This document shows positions 1 to 12,285 of a stretch of 64,000 nt of DNA, piece after piece. Source of the stretch: Parelaphostrongylus tenuis (Eukaryota; Nematoda; Chromadorea; Rhabditida; Metastrongylidae); contig JAHQIW010001483.1 in assembly GCA_019055375.1 (NCBI GenBank), forward strand, positions 1-64,000. The letters are read 5' to 3'. The notes beneath the pieces are model-generated. The model was not told the origin of the DNA. It ran no database searches and was given only the letters and a program-made list of their open reading frames with translations. Position 1 is the first letter of the stretch; each line of letters begins with the position of its first letter. A program made the position numbers and the translations under genes.

Positions 1-1860
1 AGTAAAATTCAGTAATTCACAGTAAATCGGGTTGACGGCTTGCGTGAAACAATGAAAAAATAAAAAATAACAGAAGACACCTTCATGACTACCTGAGAGA
101 TAAGACTTAATTTTCAGTCACACTCTTTCCCATAGATTATTTTCCTCCTTGAGAATTTTTCCTCCAACTGTCGTGAGGAATCGCTAGAATGCCTCCTGCT
201 CGTCAAATTTTGGGGATTCTGATATCATGGCAGTTTTTCAATTCTTTATAACACTCAATACAGCCTTTTACACAAAAGTTTTTGTTTGAGGTGTAGGCAG
301 ATGAAAGTGGAACTTCCTTAGCGGCACAAATTGTAATGAAATGCGAGCACGTTTATCGAAGCCATTGCTTTCTTGCAGTAAATACTTCATGCGTTCACTA
401 AACACGATTGAGTATGTGAACCGGAAAAGACGACGTCTAATCTAAGTCTGGACAATATTGCCATATTGACTTGTTGGAAAGAGCCATAGTAAATGCAAAG
501 GACGCCGTAATGACGTTCCGCTTAATTTCCAATTTAACGCTATTACACAGCATCAAATTATTAAGTCTTCAGATCACCTTCCTCAATTATAATCTCGTAG
601 AGGTTTTTATAATCTTTACGTACCAATACGTTAATTTTACATACTGAGCAGTCTTCAGGTTAAGGAGATACTCATCTACCATCATGAGCTGGGAGGTGCC
701 TCAACAAATCATTCACTAGTATCATGATCTTCGAAACATCAGCTATAATTGCTAATTTGAGTTGTTTTCACAATATACATCATAATGTTACACGTGTAAC
801 TAATTTTTGCGTACAATTCGAACGTCTTTGATCCATGTGCCTCTCATATAGAATGGAATTGTCATATGCAACTGTACATATCTGGTACGGCTACCACTCC
901 CTCGATATGAGTTAATGAAGCCAAGGCCAACGACCATAGTGCCACTTAAAAAATTCGAAAGCTTTCAGTGCTTGAGGTAACTGGAATTACCAGCGCCAAA
1001 GGAAGTACAAAAAATTATTCAAATAGAGTGTTAAATACACAATTCAAGAGTCGCGATTTTTCATGCTACTGCTGATCAGTGCTTTAATTCGCCAGTGTTC
1101 ACATAGTTTGTCTAAAGAGACGTTCTATCATACCACGATAGCAGAAGCATATTTAAAGGCGATAAATATCTGCAATGTGTACAATGTGTACAACTCCAAC
1201 ACCCATAGTAATAGTGTTAGATGATACACATATAGAGTAAAACAAATTCATGATCTAACAGGGGAAATTGATGATGTCTATTCTAGCACATAGTTCACTG
1301 AACCTCATAACCCAGTGAGGACTAAGGCGACTTTTCGGTCACAATTTTTTGATCACATGATAACTTAAGAACGGCGATTTCAAAAAATGTGCTCATTTAT
1401 TAAGAAAAAGCTTTAAGTGCGTTGTAGCAGCGAGAATAAATTTATGTTCTACATACGATTAGCTTTGTTTGCTCGCCTGAAGCCTATGGGTTGTTTTTCA
1501 TCAGAGTTCTAGTAGTCATTTACCAGCTGAAATCTTGCTCATTCTGAAAGTGAGCTCGGTTCATAGACAGATCATCCCAGAGCGCTGCAAAAGCAAAGAG
1601 AATATCACATTTTACCTTTACACACTTTTTGAGTTTTCTTCGCAAATATAATAGTTATGTGTGTACCAAAATCAAATGAACAACCAGAGAGAATGGCATA
1701 ATACTCATTTAATGCTGGAAAGTTGAAGTTTATTTCAAAACGAGGAACAACTCTAAATAAACAACGAATATCGTGTACCGCTTGCTAAGCGCGTTGTGCG
1801 ATCGATTGCCGTCTTCTACGGGTTTATAGCGCTTTAGCTAATCATAGGCCAACTGCAAGT
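1..1860. other. AT-rich DNA, no gene recognised
   Basis: No open frame or RNA gene that I can support. A stretch near 1,325-1,465 (a TGATCACATGATAACTTAAG-like segment, then a GTTGTAGCAGCGAGAATAAA-like segment) resembles the left half of the 0.65-0.7 kb TIR element family found intact elsewhere in the window, so at least part of this is old transposon. Confidence 0.4.
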
Positions 1861-1977
1861 AAAATATGAAGATGCAGATTTACACACGGAACTATACCCA
1901 ACTATATAAGGCAAGATTCTTGATGGAACATGAAACAGAAAAATGTGCCTTTAAAAAAGGCAGGAGCATCACCTCTT

Positions 1978-2125
1978 TGTGCATATATATACATGTATGT
2001 ATACGTATTTATACATGTTTTTACACGTGTGTGTACATGTGCACATATATAGACGTATACATATGTGTACATATATGTATATATAAATGCGTGTATACCT
2101 CTTCACACGCATATGCATGCATATA
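1978..2125. repeat. Alternating purine-pyrimidine tract (TA/CA/TG rich)
   Basis: About 150 bp of nearly continuous TATA, TGTA, CACG and GTGT steps. Open frames across it on both strands translate to Tyr/Ile/Cys/Val repeats and are composition artefacts. Such alternating tracts can adopt left-handed or cruciform structure; that is general knowledge, not shown here. Confidence 0.8.
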
Positions 2126-2129
2126 CAGA

Positions 2130-3060
2130 ATAATTGGTGGTGAGACGAAACCTGAAGAGTGAAAGTTTGTTGGAACGTGTTCCTTTTCAATTCACGAATC
2201 TTCGCTTCGACATATCATTGTAGCGCGGAAATAGACAACTTAGGCGGTACTATTTCGTCGTATCGCAGTGCCCCGCCAATTGTTGAAAAGTGTATAAGAC
2301 GACTTTGCTTTCCACGTTATAGCATAAGCGTGTTCAACGACGATTAAGCAAGGAAAGATTGGATTCGTTCCAGACCTTGACAACGTTGGAGAGAGTTTAG
2401 ATGTGATTTATTCACCCAAACACCTCCTCAAATTCAGCTTCTTCGATGTGGCTTCGAGAATAGCTCATCGACACATCTTTGTTCGCCTACAGAAAATGTT
2501 AGCAAATACCGTTCCTCATCAAAACTACGGTGTTGAGTTCACAAATGATGCCATTTCTTTTCAGCCATTTACTTTGCCTCAGTTTCTCGGCATTCTTTAC
2601 CCTCATACGATAAGTTATTCAACAAATAACTTATAGCGAAAAAGTTCAGAGAAAACTACAATGTATTTGGAGATAACACAGTTCCCATTTCGGATCCGGT
2701 ATACATAGATATTAACAAGATTTTACCAAATACTGACAACCACCTGGCTAATTGTTGCTGTTTTTCCGTCATGTACAAGAGTTGAATACGTTTCAAAAGC
2801 ATGAAAAGTAATATGAAAAAACGAAAGCGCAGCAGGCCTTACGCGTTGAATGCCAGTGAGCAACAAGAAAACGTGTCTCACTGCGCGAAAAGTAGAACAA
2901 TAAATGAAGCCCCATTTGCTGAAAGACAATTTGGCCAAGAAATATCGCATATGACCATAGCGAAAGCGACTGAATATTAGGGCCCAAATATATCCATCAT
3001 TTTAACAGCAGTCATAATGTCTTCGAGTTGATACAAAACGCAGTGAATCGCTGCGAAAAT
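2130..3060. other. No gene recognised
   Basis: Several short open frames on both strands, none with a recognisable motif or clear splice context. I see no repeat structure here. Confidence 0.35.
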
Positions 3061-3064
3061 CATG

Positions 3065-3520
3065 TTCCTTTTGTCAGATACTTATCTTTTGAGCCACGGA
3101 TATGGTCTGTTATAGGGCAACTTGTAGAGCCCGATACACGTGTTCGACCTTAACAGGTAGGCGACGGCGACATTTTACATAGCCCATTGAGTGAATTTAT
3201 CACTATATGGGTACTGTTGTACACTTGATTGCTCCTGGCTGGTATCGTTGACATATCATACCTTTCGTTCCTAGTAGTTTCTTAAGACCACGCTCAAATT
3301 TCAATATGCCAGATAATCATTTCTCGAGTCACGCATGTGGTTTGTTTGAAGGAAACTTATGAAGACCGATACACAAGTTCAGACCTGACAGTCTCATCAG
3401 TCGGGGCGGCACCCTTCGTCTTTTGTCATGCCTCTCGGGAGCTTCACTCCCCATACTGGAAGAAGGCGATGACATAAGATAATCTGGCATATTGAAATTT
3501 GAGCGTGGTCTTAAGAAAAC
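3065..3520. mobile_element. Short TIR element (CTTAAGACCA family)
   Basis: A 34 bp perfect inverted repeat is present: 3,281-3,314 and 3,482-3,515, with CTTAAGACCACGCTCAAATT at the left end and its complement at the right. The interior (GATACAC, GACAGTCTC, CCCTTCGTCTT segments) matches the larger hairpin element at 38.24-38.87 kb. A related, more diverged half (GATACACGTGTTCGACCTTA) lies just outside at about 3,065-3,280. There is no coding capacity. This is a non-autonomous DNA element or a foldback repeat. Confidence 0.7.
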
Positions 3521-3699
3521 ACTCGAAACGAAACGTATGTTACTTATTCTGCAACAGTATGTTACTTCGTCACTTACGGTAATCATGCCTCGTGTGATAA
3601 CATCACCTGTGAGATATCATAAAAGTATTACTTTAATCTGTTCATAGTACTGAGATGGGCATCACTTACAAACCTATGTAAAGGTATTTCACGTCTAAT

Positions 3700-3925
3700 A
3701 ATGAACATCAACGGCTTCAACCGAGTGGCGAGGATGCTTGGTGCGCGGTTGATCTCCATCCACCCTTCCCACCAACACTGCACCCAATCAACGAATGTCC
3801 TGAGGAACGCCATAGCCCGGCTATCGTCAAGTTTGCAGGGAGATCTGTTTAATCAGTGTTCTACGACGTTCTTGAGAAAGCCGAACTCTTCAAGCAAGTG
3901 ATGAATGCGAGAAAACGAATCGAGT
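3700..3925 (+). mobile_element. SINE-B copy (tRNA-derived)
   Basis: The left part carries an A-box-like CCGAGTGGCGAGGATG. The right part (CGCCATAGCCCGGCTATCG, GTTTGCAGGGAGAT, then ATGAATGCGAGAAAACGAAT) aligns in order with the copies at 9.05, 9.83 and 33.0 kb. It is diverged, with no coding content. Confidence 0.55.
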
Positions 3926-4654
3926 ACCAGAAAAATTGGGGTCTGCAGAGTAAAAATATGTACGGGTCGTCTAAATGCACGTCACTTATTGCACTTTCAT
4001 TGGTGAAGACATACAGTCTCCACTATTTTCAGTAAGGCAAAAAGTCCGCAGCAGAATCTTACGTGCCCACTTGGCACGACTTCTAATTTGGTACATATCA
4101 TTCGCAGACAGAATTAGTCTACCATTCAGACAAATCGTCATCACTAAATGCTGAAAGATATTGGTTTTTCTATGACAGATGCATTTTCTAGATGAAATGG
4201 AATTATCGAGCACTGGAGATAAGAGAATACTGAAGGTAACCCAGTCGCTTTGTTCTTCGACTGATTCAGAGAGAATAGTTGTGGAGGGGATTGAACAGAC
4301 GCATTGTTAATCATATCGCTTTCTGTTGCATTGTATCAAAACCACTACGTCATTACAGCGCCAAGAGTTGCAAGATTATAACTTACAAGTGAATTCCGTC
4401 GGTTTTAGATAAGAACCCCGATTTACATGCAGTGCTTAACAAATATATGATAGACAAACTGCACGTCAGAGTAATGAGGAAGAGGGTGGGGCGGGGAAAG
4501 CATGAGTATAGTGATGCATGGTATCAGGAAGCAATGTTCTGGATTGATTTTTTCTCAAAAACTCTTTTATGTAATCATTTGACAACGACCTAGCCTGGCT
4601 ATAATCAGTACTTATGGAATCGGTTAACTATATGTTAGACGGCAACAGAGAAAA
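3926..4654. other. No gene recognised
   Basis: No supported coding region. A G-rich run lies at 4,482-4,496 (GGGTGGGGCGGGG). Confidence 0.35.
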
Positions 4655-5315
4655 ATCGATCTCAATCGCTGGACACAACATTTTCATAGGAGTGTTAGCA
4701 ATCACTCGAAAGCTTGATTCTTCAGCTAGAGACCCACATGACCGGTTCTCAAAGCACACTTTTGTAGCGTTTTAACATCCAGAGCAAAATTATGTTTCTC
4801 ACTTGCTGTTCGCCTTCGTTTTTACAAGCGTATAAATCACTGAAAGCACGAAGACCATTTTGTCGTGTAGAGAAACTGTCATAGTATCTTATACAATCGT
4901 TTCTTTATTAGGTTTCGTTCAGAACGAAGAAAAAATCCTCATTCGAATAATCAGTTGCATCCTACAGTAGAACGGCCGGTGTATTGATCAAGTGGCACAG
5001 CACCTCCGACCTCATGGACTAGCCGATACACAAGGACGCCGAAAGTGTAAAACTCGATCTTATTTTCTCTGCCAACGATGTTTTCAATAAAATAATCATA
5101 TCGTTGAGTCATTGAAACTTACGCTATCGAATTATAACTAATTGTCTAAATAAAGAGCCCTTCTCAGCAAAGTGCAAAGCACAAATATTTTGTTTCTCCT
5201 ACAGGCGCTATCAAAAAAGCTTTTCAAAAACGAACACATTTTTGAGTTCCACGAAACTTGTGCTATCGAATGAATACTGCACTCTAAGAAAGAAATTTTG
5301 TCCAGCGAATCATAA
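4655..5315. mobile_element. TIR element copy (GGACAAGAACTTTTCATA family)
   Basis: Starts with a CGCTGGACACAACATTTTCA segment plus AGTGTTAGCAATCACTCGAA, and ends with the complementary form (GCTATCGAATGAATACTGCA ... TTTTGTCCAGCGAA). The interior matches the copies at 10.6, 15.6, 42.6 and 48.7 kb. There is no transposase frame. It is interpreted as a non-autonomous DNA transposon; the terminal repeat extends about 45 bp. Confidence 0.65.
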
Positions 5316-5827
5316 GCGAGATAAGAATAAAACATGTGATCCCATGAAACATGATTCCATGTTGGATTTTACAGTGTTTATAAAAGGGTATTTTGGAAAA
5401 AAAGACCACGTGGGGCTCTAATCGGAGATTCAAGTTTTTGAATGGTTGCTAACACGCCTCTGAAAAGTTCCTGTCCAGCGAATGGGATCGGTTTGTTTTC
5501 TTTTGCCGCCGTCTAGCAATAAGTATCAAACAATCTCCTCAACCACTATTCCACGATATAGACGAAGAGACAAGATCTTTAAGCAACAGTGGAAACAACA
5601 AGTAAAGCATTCGACGACCTCTGTGAACGGTACATATGAGGAAACGATCCGAAGGCTGGAATTGCTAGGATCCGCATAATAAAATATTAAACTGGTCTGA
5701 TGAAAAAATACCCAAACAAATTCACGCTTCAAATTATGAAACGCATGTTCTTGAACACAGCGTTTGAAACTGTAGTTAGATATTGCGTTAGTAATGCTTC
5801 GTAAAACCTTCTGGATGTAAATATTGA
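5316..5827. other. Intervening DNA with a partial TIR-element end
   Basis: At 5,425-5,490 there is a second right-hand terminus of the GGACAAG family (TCAAGTTTTTGAATGGTTGC, then CTGTCCAGCGAATGGGATCG), so a second truncated copy abuts the previous one. A 65-codon open frame at 5,482-5,679 begins inside this terminus and I do not treat it as a gene. Confidence 0.5.
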
Positions 5828-6140
5828 ATGAAATGCGAAGCTTTGGATCTCGGGCTAGAGTTAAACCCGCGTAACACCTTTTCGGGGAAGAGAACTAACC
5901 ACTGCACTACCACAGCTTCTCTTGTGCTATCAATTCTCCCGTTATATAAAGTAAGGACTCTGACAGCAAGAAACCGTTAACGGTTTGGTCTGGTCAGTAT
6001 ACATCGGCATTAAACCCATTCAGCAGAAAAGTGATAGCGGACAGAAGTTCCAACAGCGTTCTAGTTACCCCTACCAATGAAAGTGTCACACGCGGGTTCT
6101 ACATCAGCCGGAGGTTCAAAGTTTCGCAAACCACTCTAAA
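5828..6140 (-). mobile_element. SINE-C copy (tRNA-derived)
   Basis: On the minus strand it contains an A-box-like TGGTAGTGCAGTGGTTAG followed about 35 bp later by a B-box-like GGGTTTAACTC. About 150 bp of family sequence lies 5' of the A box (AAACCGTTAACGGTTT, then GAGAATTGATAGCAC) and is shared with the copies at 13.6 and 15.0 kb. Confidence 0.6.
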
Positions 6141-7264
6141 TCATTAGATGATAGTACCAGTTTGGCTAAGTAGATAAACGAATGTACTTCTTAGCGGTCA
6201 GCAAAAATTTGAAAAGAAAACATAAGGAATCACCCACCATATCTATTAGACGGAGATTTCCTTGAGGAACAGGATGTTTTGCGATGGCTGCCATCCAACA
6301 TAACAGCATCGCAGATCCCGGATTTCTTTGCAGTTATCAAATAATTCGTCATATCTCTTAAGTGCAGAAATACCATCCAATTCTTTATACCTAAAATTAT
6401 ATGTGTATTTTCAAACAAAACATTTATATCGACAAAAACAGCATCGATATTCAAATCTTAAAAGAAGAAAGAACAAGATTAAACAGAAAAAAAATCTAGA
6501 GGAAAACGATAGTTCTACAGAAAACTTTTAAGGATTACGGTGTCTATCGCAAGTCTATGGAAACTGACGATGTGGTACCATCGCAAATCTATTCCACAGA
6601 GAAAATTGCTCCGGATTTGGAGCAATCACAACTTTTTCTTTTAACAACGAATTGAGAATGAAGGAGGAAAAAACAGAGCTTATCTCTTGGACTTGTCGTT
6701 AAAAAACATTAGGACACTACTTTAGCAACCCATTTTTCAGCCTTTTCATGCCATGTCTTTTTCGCCTTTTCTCAGACTTTTACTGATCACTCGATATCTC
6801 CAAGTTCGGAAACTCCTATGCCGCTTTTGCTTCCTCAGAAGACTTTTAGTGAGCTGTAGCAGCAAAAATAAAATTTCATTGCATAAATGGTGCATTTTTT
6901 ATCCGAGAGGGTTTTTTCTCCTAGAGTTTTAGGATGGCATTCGACATCTCAAACCTCGCCAGTTCATAAAAGGTGCTCATTTCATGGAATATCCTCTTCA
7001 GTGCACTGCAGGAGCGAAAATAATTATGCGTATCACCCTCGACGCAAATTATGGCGAGCACTCAGATCGAATCAATATAATGTGCCTGAGAGCACACATC
7101 ATATACTAGTTTGAGGGAAAAGTTCTTTCATATCTGCGAAAAATTCAAATTTTTTTATCTTTGCTTCGCATAGTACCGATAATTGTAAACAGAGTGTTGA
7201 AAGAAAAGCACTTGATATCGATTTGTTGAAATCGAGCGCTGTTTCGATAAAGCCATATCAAACC
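6141..7264. other. No gene recognised; fragments of the TIR element family
   Basis: Two diverged pieces, about 6,760-6,885 and 6,930-7,045, resemble the left half of the GGACAAG TIR family (GATCACTCGATATC / GGCATTCGACATCTC, followed by AGCAAAAATAAAATT and GCGAAAATAATTATG). Nothing else is supported. Confidence 0.4.
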
Positions 7265-7560
7265 TCGTAACGCAAAGATGACTAAGAACAAGTTCGACGA
7301 ATTGGAGTGAGTCGAGGTCTTACCGCAACCAGTCTACAATGCAAATACTGAGCCGTCAGTTTATGCTTTGCGCCTCCTCTCAATGGAACATCTTCCTTCG
7401 TGGACGCCAATTCGAGACACTTGATCAGGTTGAGGAGGCATGTCAGGAGTGTTTTGAGTCACACCCTAGGGAATGGCGATTTCGAGAAGATCCGGAAGCT
7501 TGACGATTGTTGCCAGAAGGTCGTGGATGATGACGAACTTCATTCTGATGAATAATTATT
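7265..7560 (+). pseudogene. Mariner-type transposase relic, C-terminal part
   Basis: The plus strand conceptually gives LPQPVYNANTEPS-like residues, the decayed form of the mariner 'LPHPPYSPDLAPSD' region that carries the last catalytic Asp. It then gives a good match to the mariner C-terminus (GRQFETLDQVEEACQ, FESHPREW). The catalytic Asp context is lost and there are frameshifts, so it is inactive. No N-terminal DNA-binding region is visible nearby. Confidence 0.75.
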
Positions 7561-8266
7561 AATGCTTTCGACTGAGTTTATGTATAAACATTGAATTTTT
7601 ATGGAAGTGTTAAGGAACTTGTTCCTCAACTAAATGTTGCCAAATAAACCCACTATGACCTAAGTTTAGTCTACGTGTGGAACGCGACTTTTTCGTTCTT
7701 TTAGTGGTCTATGACGACCTCTTCAAAAACCAAGTTACGTTTAGAATCACTCAAACTTGTACCATCAATCAACTACTAAACTACTAAAAGCACCATCCAC
7801 GAACCCTAATGCAGCTAAAAAGGTGGGACAATTGCGAAACGTGGTCTCACTTTCGCTGCCTAAGCGTTCTAAGGCTTTCTCAATAAAACGAGTACACGTT
7901 ACTAATCGCAGAGATTCAAACTATCAAATGAGTAGTAAAAATCAGGAAGGTGAAAACGCTGTTGCTTCTAAAGGGGAAGGAGATGGGTTGCGATTAAGGA
8001 TTAGTATCAAAACGGTTTTTGAACACATGACGCTTCCTACATAAAATCAACGCTAAACTGTGAAAAATTCTAATCTTAATATCAGTACAAATTCTATAAC
8101 GAAGATTTCGGACTGATAAAACCCAATACCTTTATACATGAATATTCTTTGAGACCTCGCTCAAAACAAAATAAATTTTGATAACATATTTTGAACCTTT
8201 CACAAGAGCTGTTTAAGCTTATGAAGAACTGAACACTTGTTTCGGCTTTTGGGCTCCAACAGTAGC
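7561..8266. other. No recognised gene; one 95-codon open frame
   Basis: A plus-strand frame (7,757-8,044) encodes a basic, Ser/Lys-rich 95-residue sequence with no domain I recognise. No start context or splice sites distinguish it from chance. It is left uncalled. Confidence 0.3.
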
Positions 8267-8267
8267 A

Positions 8268-8605
8268 CGGTGCTTTTTGCTTCAGCCAATTCCTTGCGGG
8301 GAACATACCCCTTACTTATGAAGAGAATCAACGACGACGATGTTAAACTGCACGCGCAAGGTGAAAAGATCACTTCATACTGCTGCAGAGATAACAAATA
8401 CTGCATATCCAGTGATAAGATCATCCGCCGCTGATGTGATTAACAGTCGAGTGTCTTATTCAATCTACCAGCAGTAAGCAATCGACTGTTAAGCATTACA
8501 ATGACGGGTCATCTTATCAGCGGACATGCAGTGATTTGATATCTCTGCAGCAGTGTAACATCTTCGCTGCCGATTCTTTTAGACGCAGGGGGAATATCCC
8601 TTGTC
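8268..8605. mobile_element. Hairpin (foldback/MITE-like) element
   Basis: CTGCTGCAGAGATA with a following TGCATATCC...GATAAGATCAT on the left (8,380-8,426) is mirrored by ATCTTATCAGCGGACATGCA...ATATCTCTGCAGCAG on the right (8,511-8,558). An inner pair (TTAACAGTCGA and TCGACTGTTAA) and an outer pair (GATGTTA and TAACATC) extend the symmetry. No transposase is encoded. Confidence 0.65.
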
Positions 8606-9044
8606 AGGGATTGTTTCAAACGAAGAGTGCCGCAGCACTGATGAGGCTGAAAGGCTGAAAGGCTGAGAGAGTGTCTAGCACTTTATGAGTGCCTTAACAA
8701 TCTCACGAAAGTCTTAAAAATGTTAACAGATTAAAATTTGACACTCCCCGGAATGGATTAAGTGAAAATTCTGGTGCACTGCAACGTAGAATCCTTGATG
8801 AGTTTCGAAAATGCAGGAACAGCTCGTAAGGCAAGGATTGTAATGCATAGAGTTGTGACCGTTGTATCCGTCCTCAAAACAGACAGGAATCTATAGTGTG
8901 GGCATGCCTGATGGAAACAAAAGTAAAACCGAAAAAGTGGGGAGAACATGGAATTTAGCAGATAATACCAATATTTAGTTATTATCCTTATGAGCAGATA
9001 TGAGGTTGTTAACAAGAGCGTTTATTGGGTACAATAATACAGCA
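8606..9044. other. No gene recognised
   Basis: A short tandem duplication, GGCTGAAAGGCTGAAAGGCTGA, lies at about 8,645-8,666. The 85-codon minus-strand frame at 8,758-9,015 shows no domain. Confidence 0.35.
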
Positions 9045-9325
9045 CGCGGAGCGGGGTGGTGGCCGAATGGAGAGTGGTGTTTGGTGCATTTCGGAGCGGG
9101 ATTGGTCCCCGCCGCCTCTAGCACTCTTCAGTAGGCTCTAACGAGCGCCCCACGGAATACCATAGCTTAGTCATATTCGAAATTGCAAGGAGATGCAGTG
9201 AGCCTGTATTCTGGAAAGCTCATGAAGAATTCAACAGATAATGACAATATTTGTTAAAATGTTTATGAAGAAAATGAAATCTTAAAACAAGCAATGAATG
9301 CGAGGAGACGAACTGAATGTTAGAA
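9045..9325 (+). mobile_element. SINE-B copy (tRNA-derived)
   Basis: Contains a tRNA-like head (GTGGTGGCCGAATGGAGAG as A box, CGGGATTGGTCCCCGC in the B-box region). The body (GGAATACCATAGCTTAGTCA, AATTGCAAGGAGATG) and a tail ATGAATGCGAGGAGACGAA follow. It aligns collinearly with the copy at 33.0 kb and, in reverse, with the copy at 9.83 kb. Confidence 0.7.
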
Positions 9326-9828
9326 TACTGGAACGCGCACAGTGAGAAAAAATTGTGATGCCAAATATATTGAAGTGAATGGTAGCAAGAGTAGAACAAA
9401 ATTGATGTTTCGACAGTTTCGCGTTCTTTAAAGCCTCATGTTTGATTCACAATTTCTAACATCACTTAAAGACTTATGTAGCCTCGACAGAAAGACACAA
9501 TAAGACACAATATATAAATACTTAGACAGCATAAATCCTGTCCAGTAAATAATTGAAGGATCTGCAAAGAATTGAACGATAACAGTTTTATGAAAGAACT
9601 TCATACTACGCTATTTACTGAAATGAGTTTTTTTACTTTTTTTCTGCTTGGGTTATGGAAGTATTTGACTGAGTAAGCAATGGATCAATTTGATCTTTCG
9701 AGGCACTGAGAAAGGCGAAACCGCCCAAACTCGAGCCACTGTGTTACTACTGTACTGCGCTATTCACTTCCATTTTACGATTTTACTTGATCAGTATCAC
9801 GGCTTTTTTTTCACCTGTACTTCTGACA
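9326..9828. other. Intervening DNA between two opposed SINE-B copies
   Basis: No coding or RNA feature recognised. The flanking SINE-B copies are tail to tail. Confidence 0.4.
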
Positions 9829-10080
9829 TTCGATTCGTCTCCTCGTCTGCTTGACGATTGCATCTTCTTCATGAACGTCGTAGAATACTAGTTGGGCAGA
9901 TATTCTAGCAATCTCGAGGATAGCCAGACAGGGCACTCCGTAGGGCGTTCGTTATCGATTGCCAAAGAGTTCTGGGGCGGGGGAGAGGGCACTGAGGAAC
10001 GAACACCGCTACGAGCATCAATACCTGTTCGGCCACCGATGCCTCTAACTGTACCACTGCATCCAATATACATCTATGAG
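9829..10080 (-). mobile_element. SINE-B copy (tRNA-derived)
   Basis: Read on the minus strand it follows the SINE-B order, ending with the tail seen here as ATTCGATTCGTCTCCTCGTC. The body is recognisable (CAATCTCGAGGATAG on the plus strand). The head is more diverged. Confidence 0.6.
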
Positions 10081-10254
10081 CAACCTCTTATCTGCTTATC
10101 AAGGACGAAATACTGAAATATTGAATCCTGTCGATAGTCGTTTCTTCAAATTGTAACGTCAATAGAAGGTACATGATAAATATCTCAGCGTCGATCATTC
10201 TTTGAGAGATGTACCAAGCTTTCGCCTTCGTCTAGAATTGTTTTAGGTGACTAA

Positions 10255-10470
10255 GTGTATAACTGGCCTTTACAATGGCTCGCGGTGGCCTACCGCTGTA
10301 TCAAATTAATGTTACTTGCAAACATGTCTGATACCCGTTCACCGACCCGAATGAATGAGGGTTTGCTAGGCCTTGAATGTGGAGCCAAATCATCGATCAC
10401 CCGACTGACTGACAACTTTGCGTTGCGCAGCACCTCTGACCACTGCGCCACAAGCGTTGTTTTACAGAGT
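10255..10470 (-). mobile_element. SINE-A copy (tRNA-derived)
   Basis: On the minus strand it has an A box TTGTGGCGCAGTGGTCAGAG followed by a diverged B-box region. The body matches the copies at 12.0, 12.5 and 16.8 kb. Plus-strand and minus-strand open frames here are by-products. Confidence 0.65.
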
Positions 10471-10629
10471 GGAAGTGTGCTGCGCACACTGCTCAGATGT
10501 CAGTGGAACGCTTGAAAAAATTGTTGTGAATGTGAAGACATATAGTTAAAGGAGAAATCCACTAAAAGAAAGGTGGAGACTAACAGGTTCTTTTCTGTTA
10601 TCTGACAAATAAAGAAGTGACCTCTTTTG

Positions 10630-11350
10630 CTAGACAAGAACTTTTCATACGAGCGTCAGGGACTTATCGAAAGCATAAAACTTCGGCTACTGCGTTACGT
10701 GGTCGCTTTTTGAAATAAAAAACCTTTTGATAACGATGTAGCACTAAAATAAAATTATGACTCGCACCTCCTGCGCTTTCATTTTTATCAAGTTCAAAAG
10801 TCGCGAGAAGCACGAAAAGCTTATGGATGTGTAGAGGGAATCTTGTAGTACCAAAATCATACGTACTGTCTGGAGTACCCTTCGAAGCAAAGAGAAAATC
10901 TCGAATTAAATAACAAAAATTGCACTCCGCATACGTAACGCCATAATGTGATCGACAGATCGCGTACGGAATCCACGATACCATCCTGTACTGCTCCTCC
11001 CCCCCCCCCCCTTCCGTGCCGAGTCCACACTTGAGCCGATGGACAAAGCCCGCACAAATAAAATGCAGTCTTACTTTTTGTAATACACTGGAATAGATCA
11101 GTATTTCGCCAAAATAAGCCCACTGTGGTAATCAGTGGAACATAACCTATCCAACGATTATTTATAAGATGAGAAAAGAGCTTTGTCTGTGAGAAATCTT
11201 CTTTAGAAACACAATGTTTTTTTCTGCTACAATATTATAGAGAGACTTTTTGAAAAAACGGTTATGTGGCGCCTATTACCCAGATATCTCAGCTTTCGAA
11301 TAATTACCAAAAGTGCAACTGAAGGCCTTTGTCCAGTGAGAAGGATTGTT
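10630..11350. mobile_element. TIR element copy with poly-C centre (GGACAAG family)
   Basis: Left end GACAAGAACTTTTCATACGA; right end CAGCTTTCGAATAATTACCA then TTTGTCCAGTGAGAAG. The interior matches the 15.6 and 42.6 kb copies. A run of 13 C residues lies at 10,999-11,011, where other copies carry a G- or C-rich tract. No transposase is present. Confidence 0.7.
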
Positions 11351-12015
11351 TGTATATTTCTACCCAGTTAACGAGAAAAATCGACTAGCGTAAATTGAGA
11401 AAGACTTAAACTTACAATGGCAACTTCTGTTCACTGAATTTGTCCGAATAATAGCCTCCTGTCGCAGATATGAAGCTGTCCGCCGTTGTACGCATCAAAA
11501 ATATAAGCTCTAAAGGTCAATGGATGAAAGACCCTGCTCTCAAATAAGAATATCGAAAAACAGATGTAAAAATCACAGAATCCCTGAATTTATCACTTGC
11601 CATGTGAGTAATCGTACGATTGCCATACAAGGACTGATCTGTCCTATTTGGGCCTCAAATGTCAAATGCTCCACACTATCCACTGTGGATGACAAAAGAC
11701 AATCTGGCTAATCCATGAACCATACAATGAAAAGAAATGTCTGGAGCTGGGAGCCAGCAACACATGCTTTCAATTAGACAAGATGCTTTGTCGTTTTGAC
11801 AATGACCGCGGACCTGAAGTGTCCGACGGCGGCATTTAGAATTCAAAGAAAACAAAAAAGCATCGAAGAGAAAAGCGCACGTGAGTCAATCCCCAAGTGC
11901 GAGAATCGAATTCGAGTGGTGTCGGACTTGAAGTGTCCGACCGCGGCATAGCGGTATGAACGACTAAAATCCGAAGGAAAGAAAAACTTCGAAGGAGGCA
12001 TCCCACGTGGGTCGA
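11351..12015. other. No gene recognised
   Basis: A short direct duplication is visible: a CTGAAGTGTCCGACGGCGGCAT-like stretch near 11,814 and a CTTGAAGTGTCCGACCGCGGCAT-like stretch near 11,929. It suggests an old local repeat. No coding region is supported. Confidence 0.4.
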
Positions 12016-12285
12016 TCTGGATGCACCATGCACTTAATTCTATTCGTACCATCATAAAAATGATCTTTTATGCAGATCTGGTCTTTACAATGATTTGAGG
12101 CGGTATACCGATGCATGAAGTCACTGTTGCCATCCCAGAAAGGTTCGGTACCAATGCGCCCATCCTGCACGGATGGAAGGCCTGGTGATCTTTAAGCGTG
12201 GGATCACACTATTGACCATCAACTGATCGATCCACGGGTGCGTTGTAGAGCACTCCAACCACTGCGCCACACACTCTTTTGGGTA
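12016..12285 (-). mobile_element. SINE-A copy (tRNA-derived)
   Basis: The minus strand begins AGAGTGTGTGGCGCAGTGGT, an excellent A box, then GAGTGCTCTACAACGCACCC. The body runs down to ATGCACCATGCACTTAATTC (plus-strand reading), which it shares with the 12.5 kb copy. Confidence 0.75.

Noticed and set aside
1866..2190. Tyr/Ile/Cys-rich open frames on both strands
   Set aside because: Explained by the alternating purine-pyrimidine tract.
2236..2245. Nematode telomere repeat (TTAGGC)
   Set aside because: Single chance occurrence; no tandem array.
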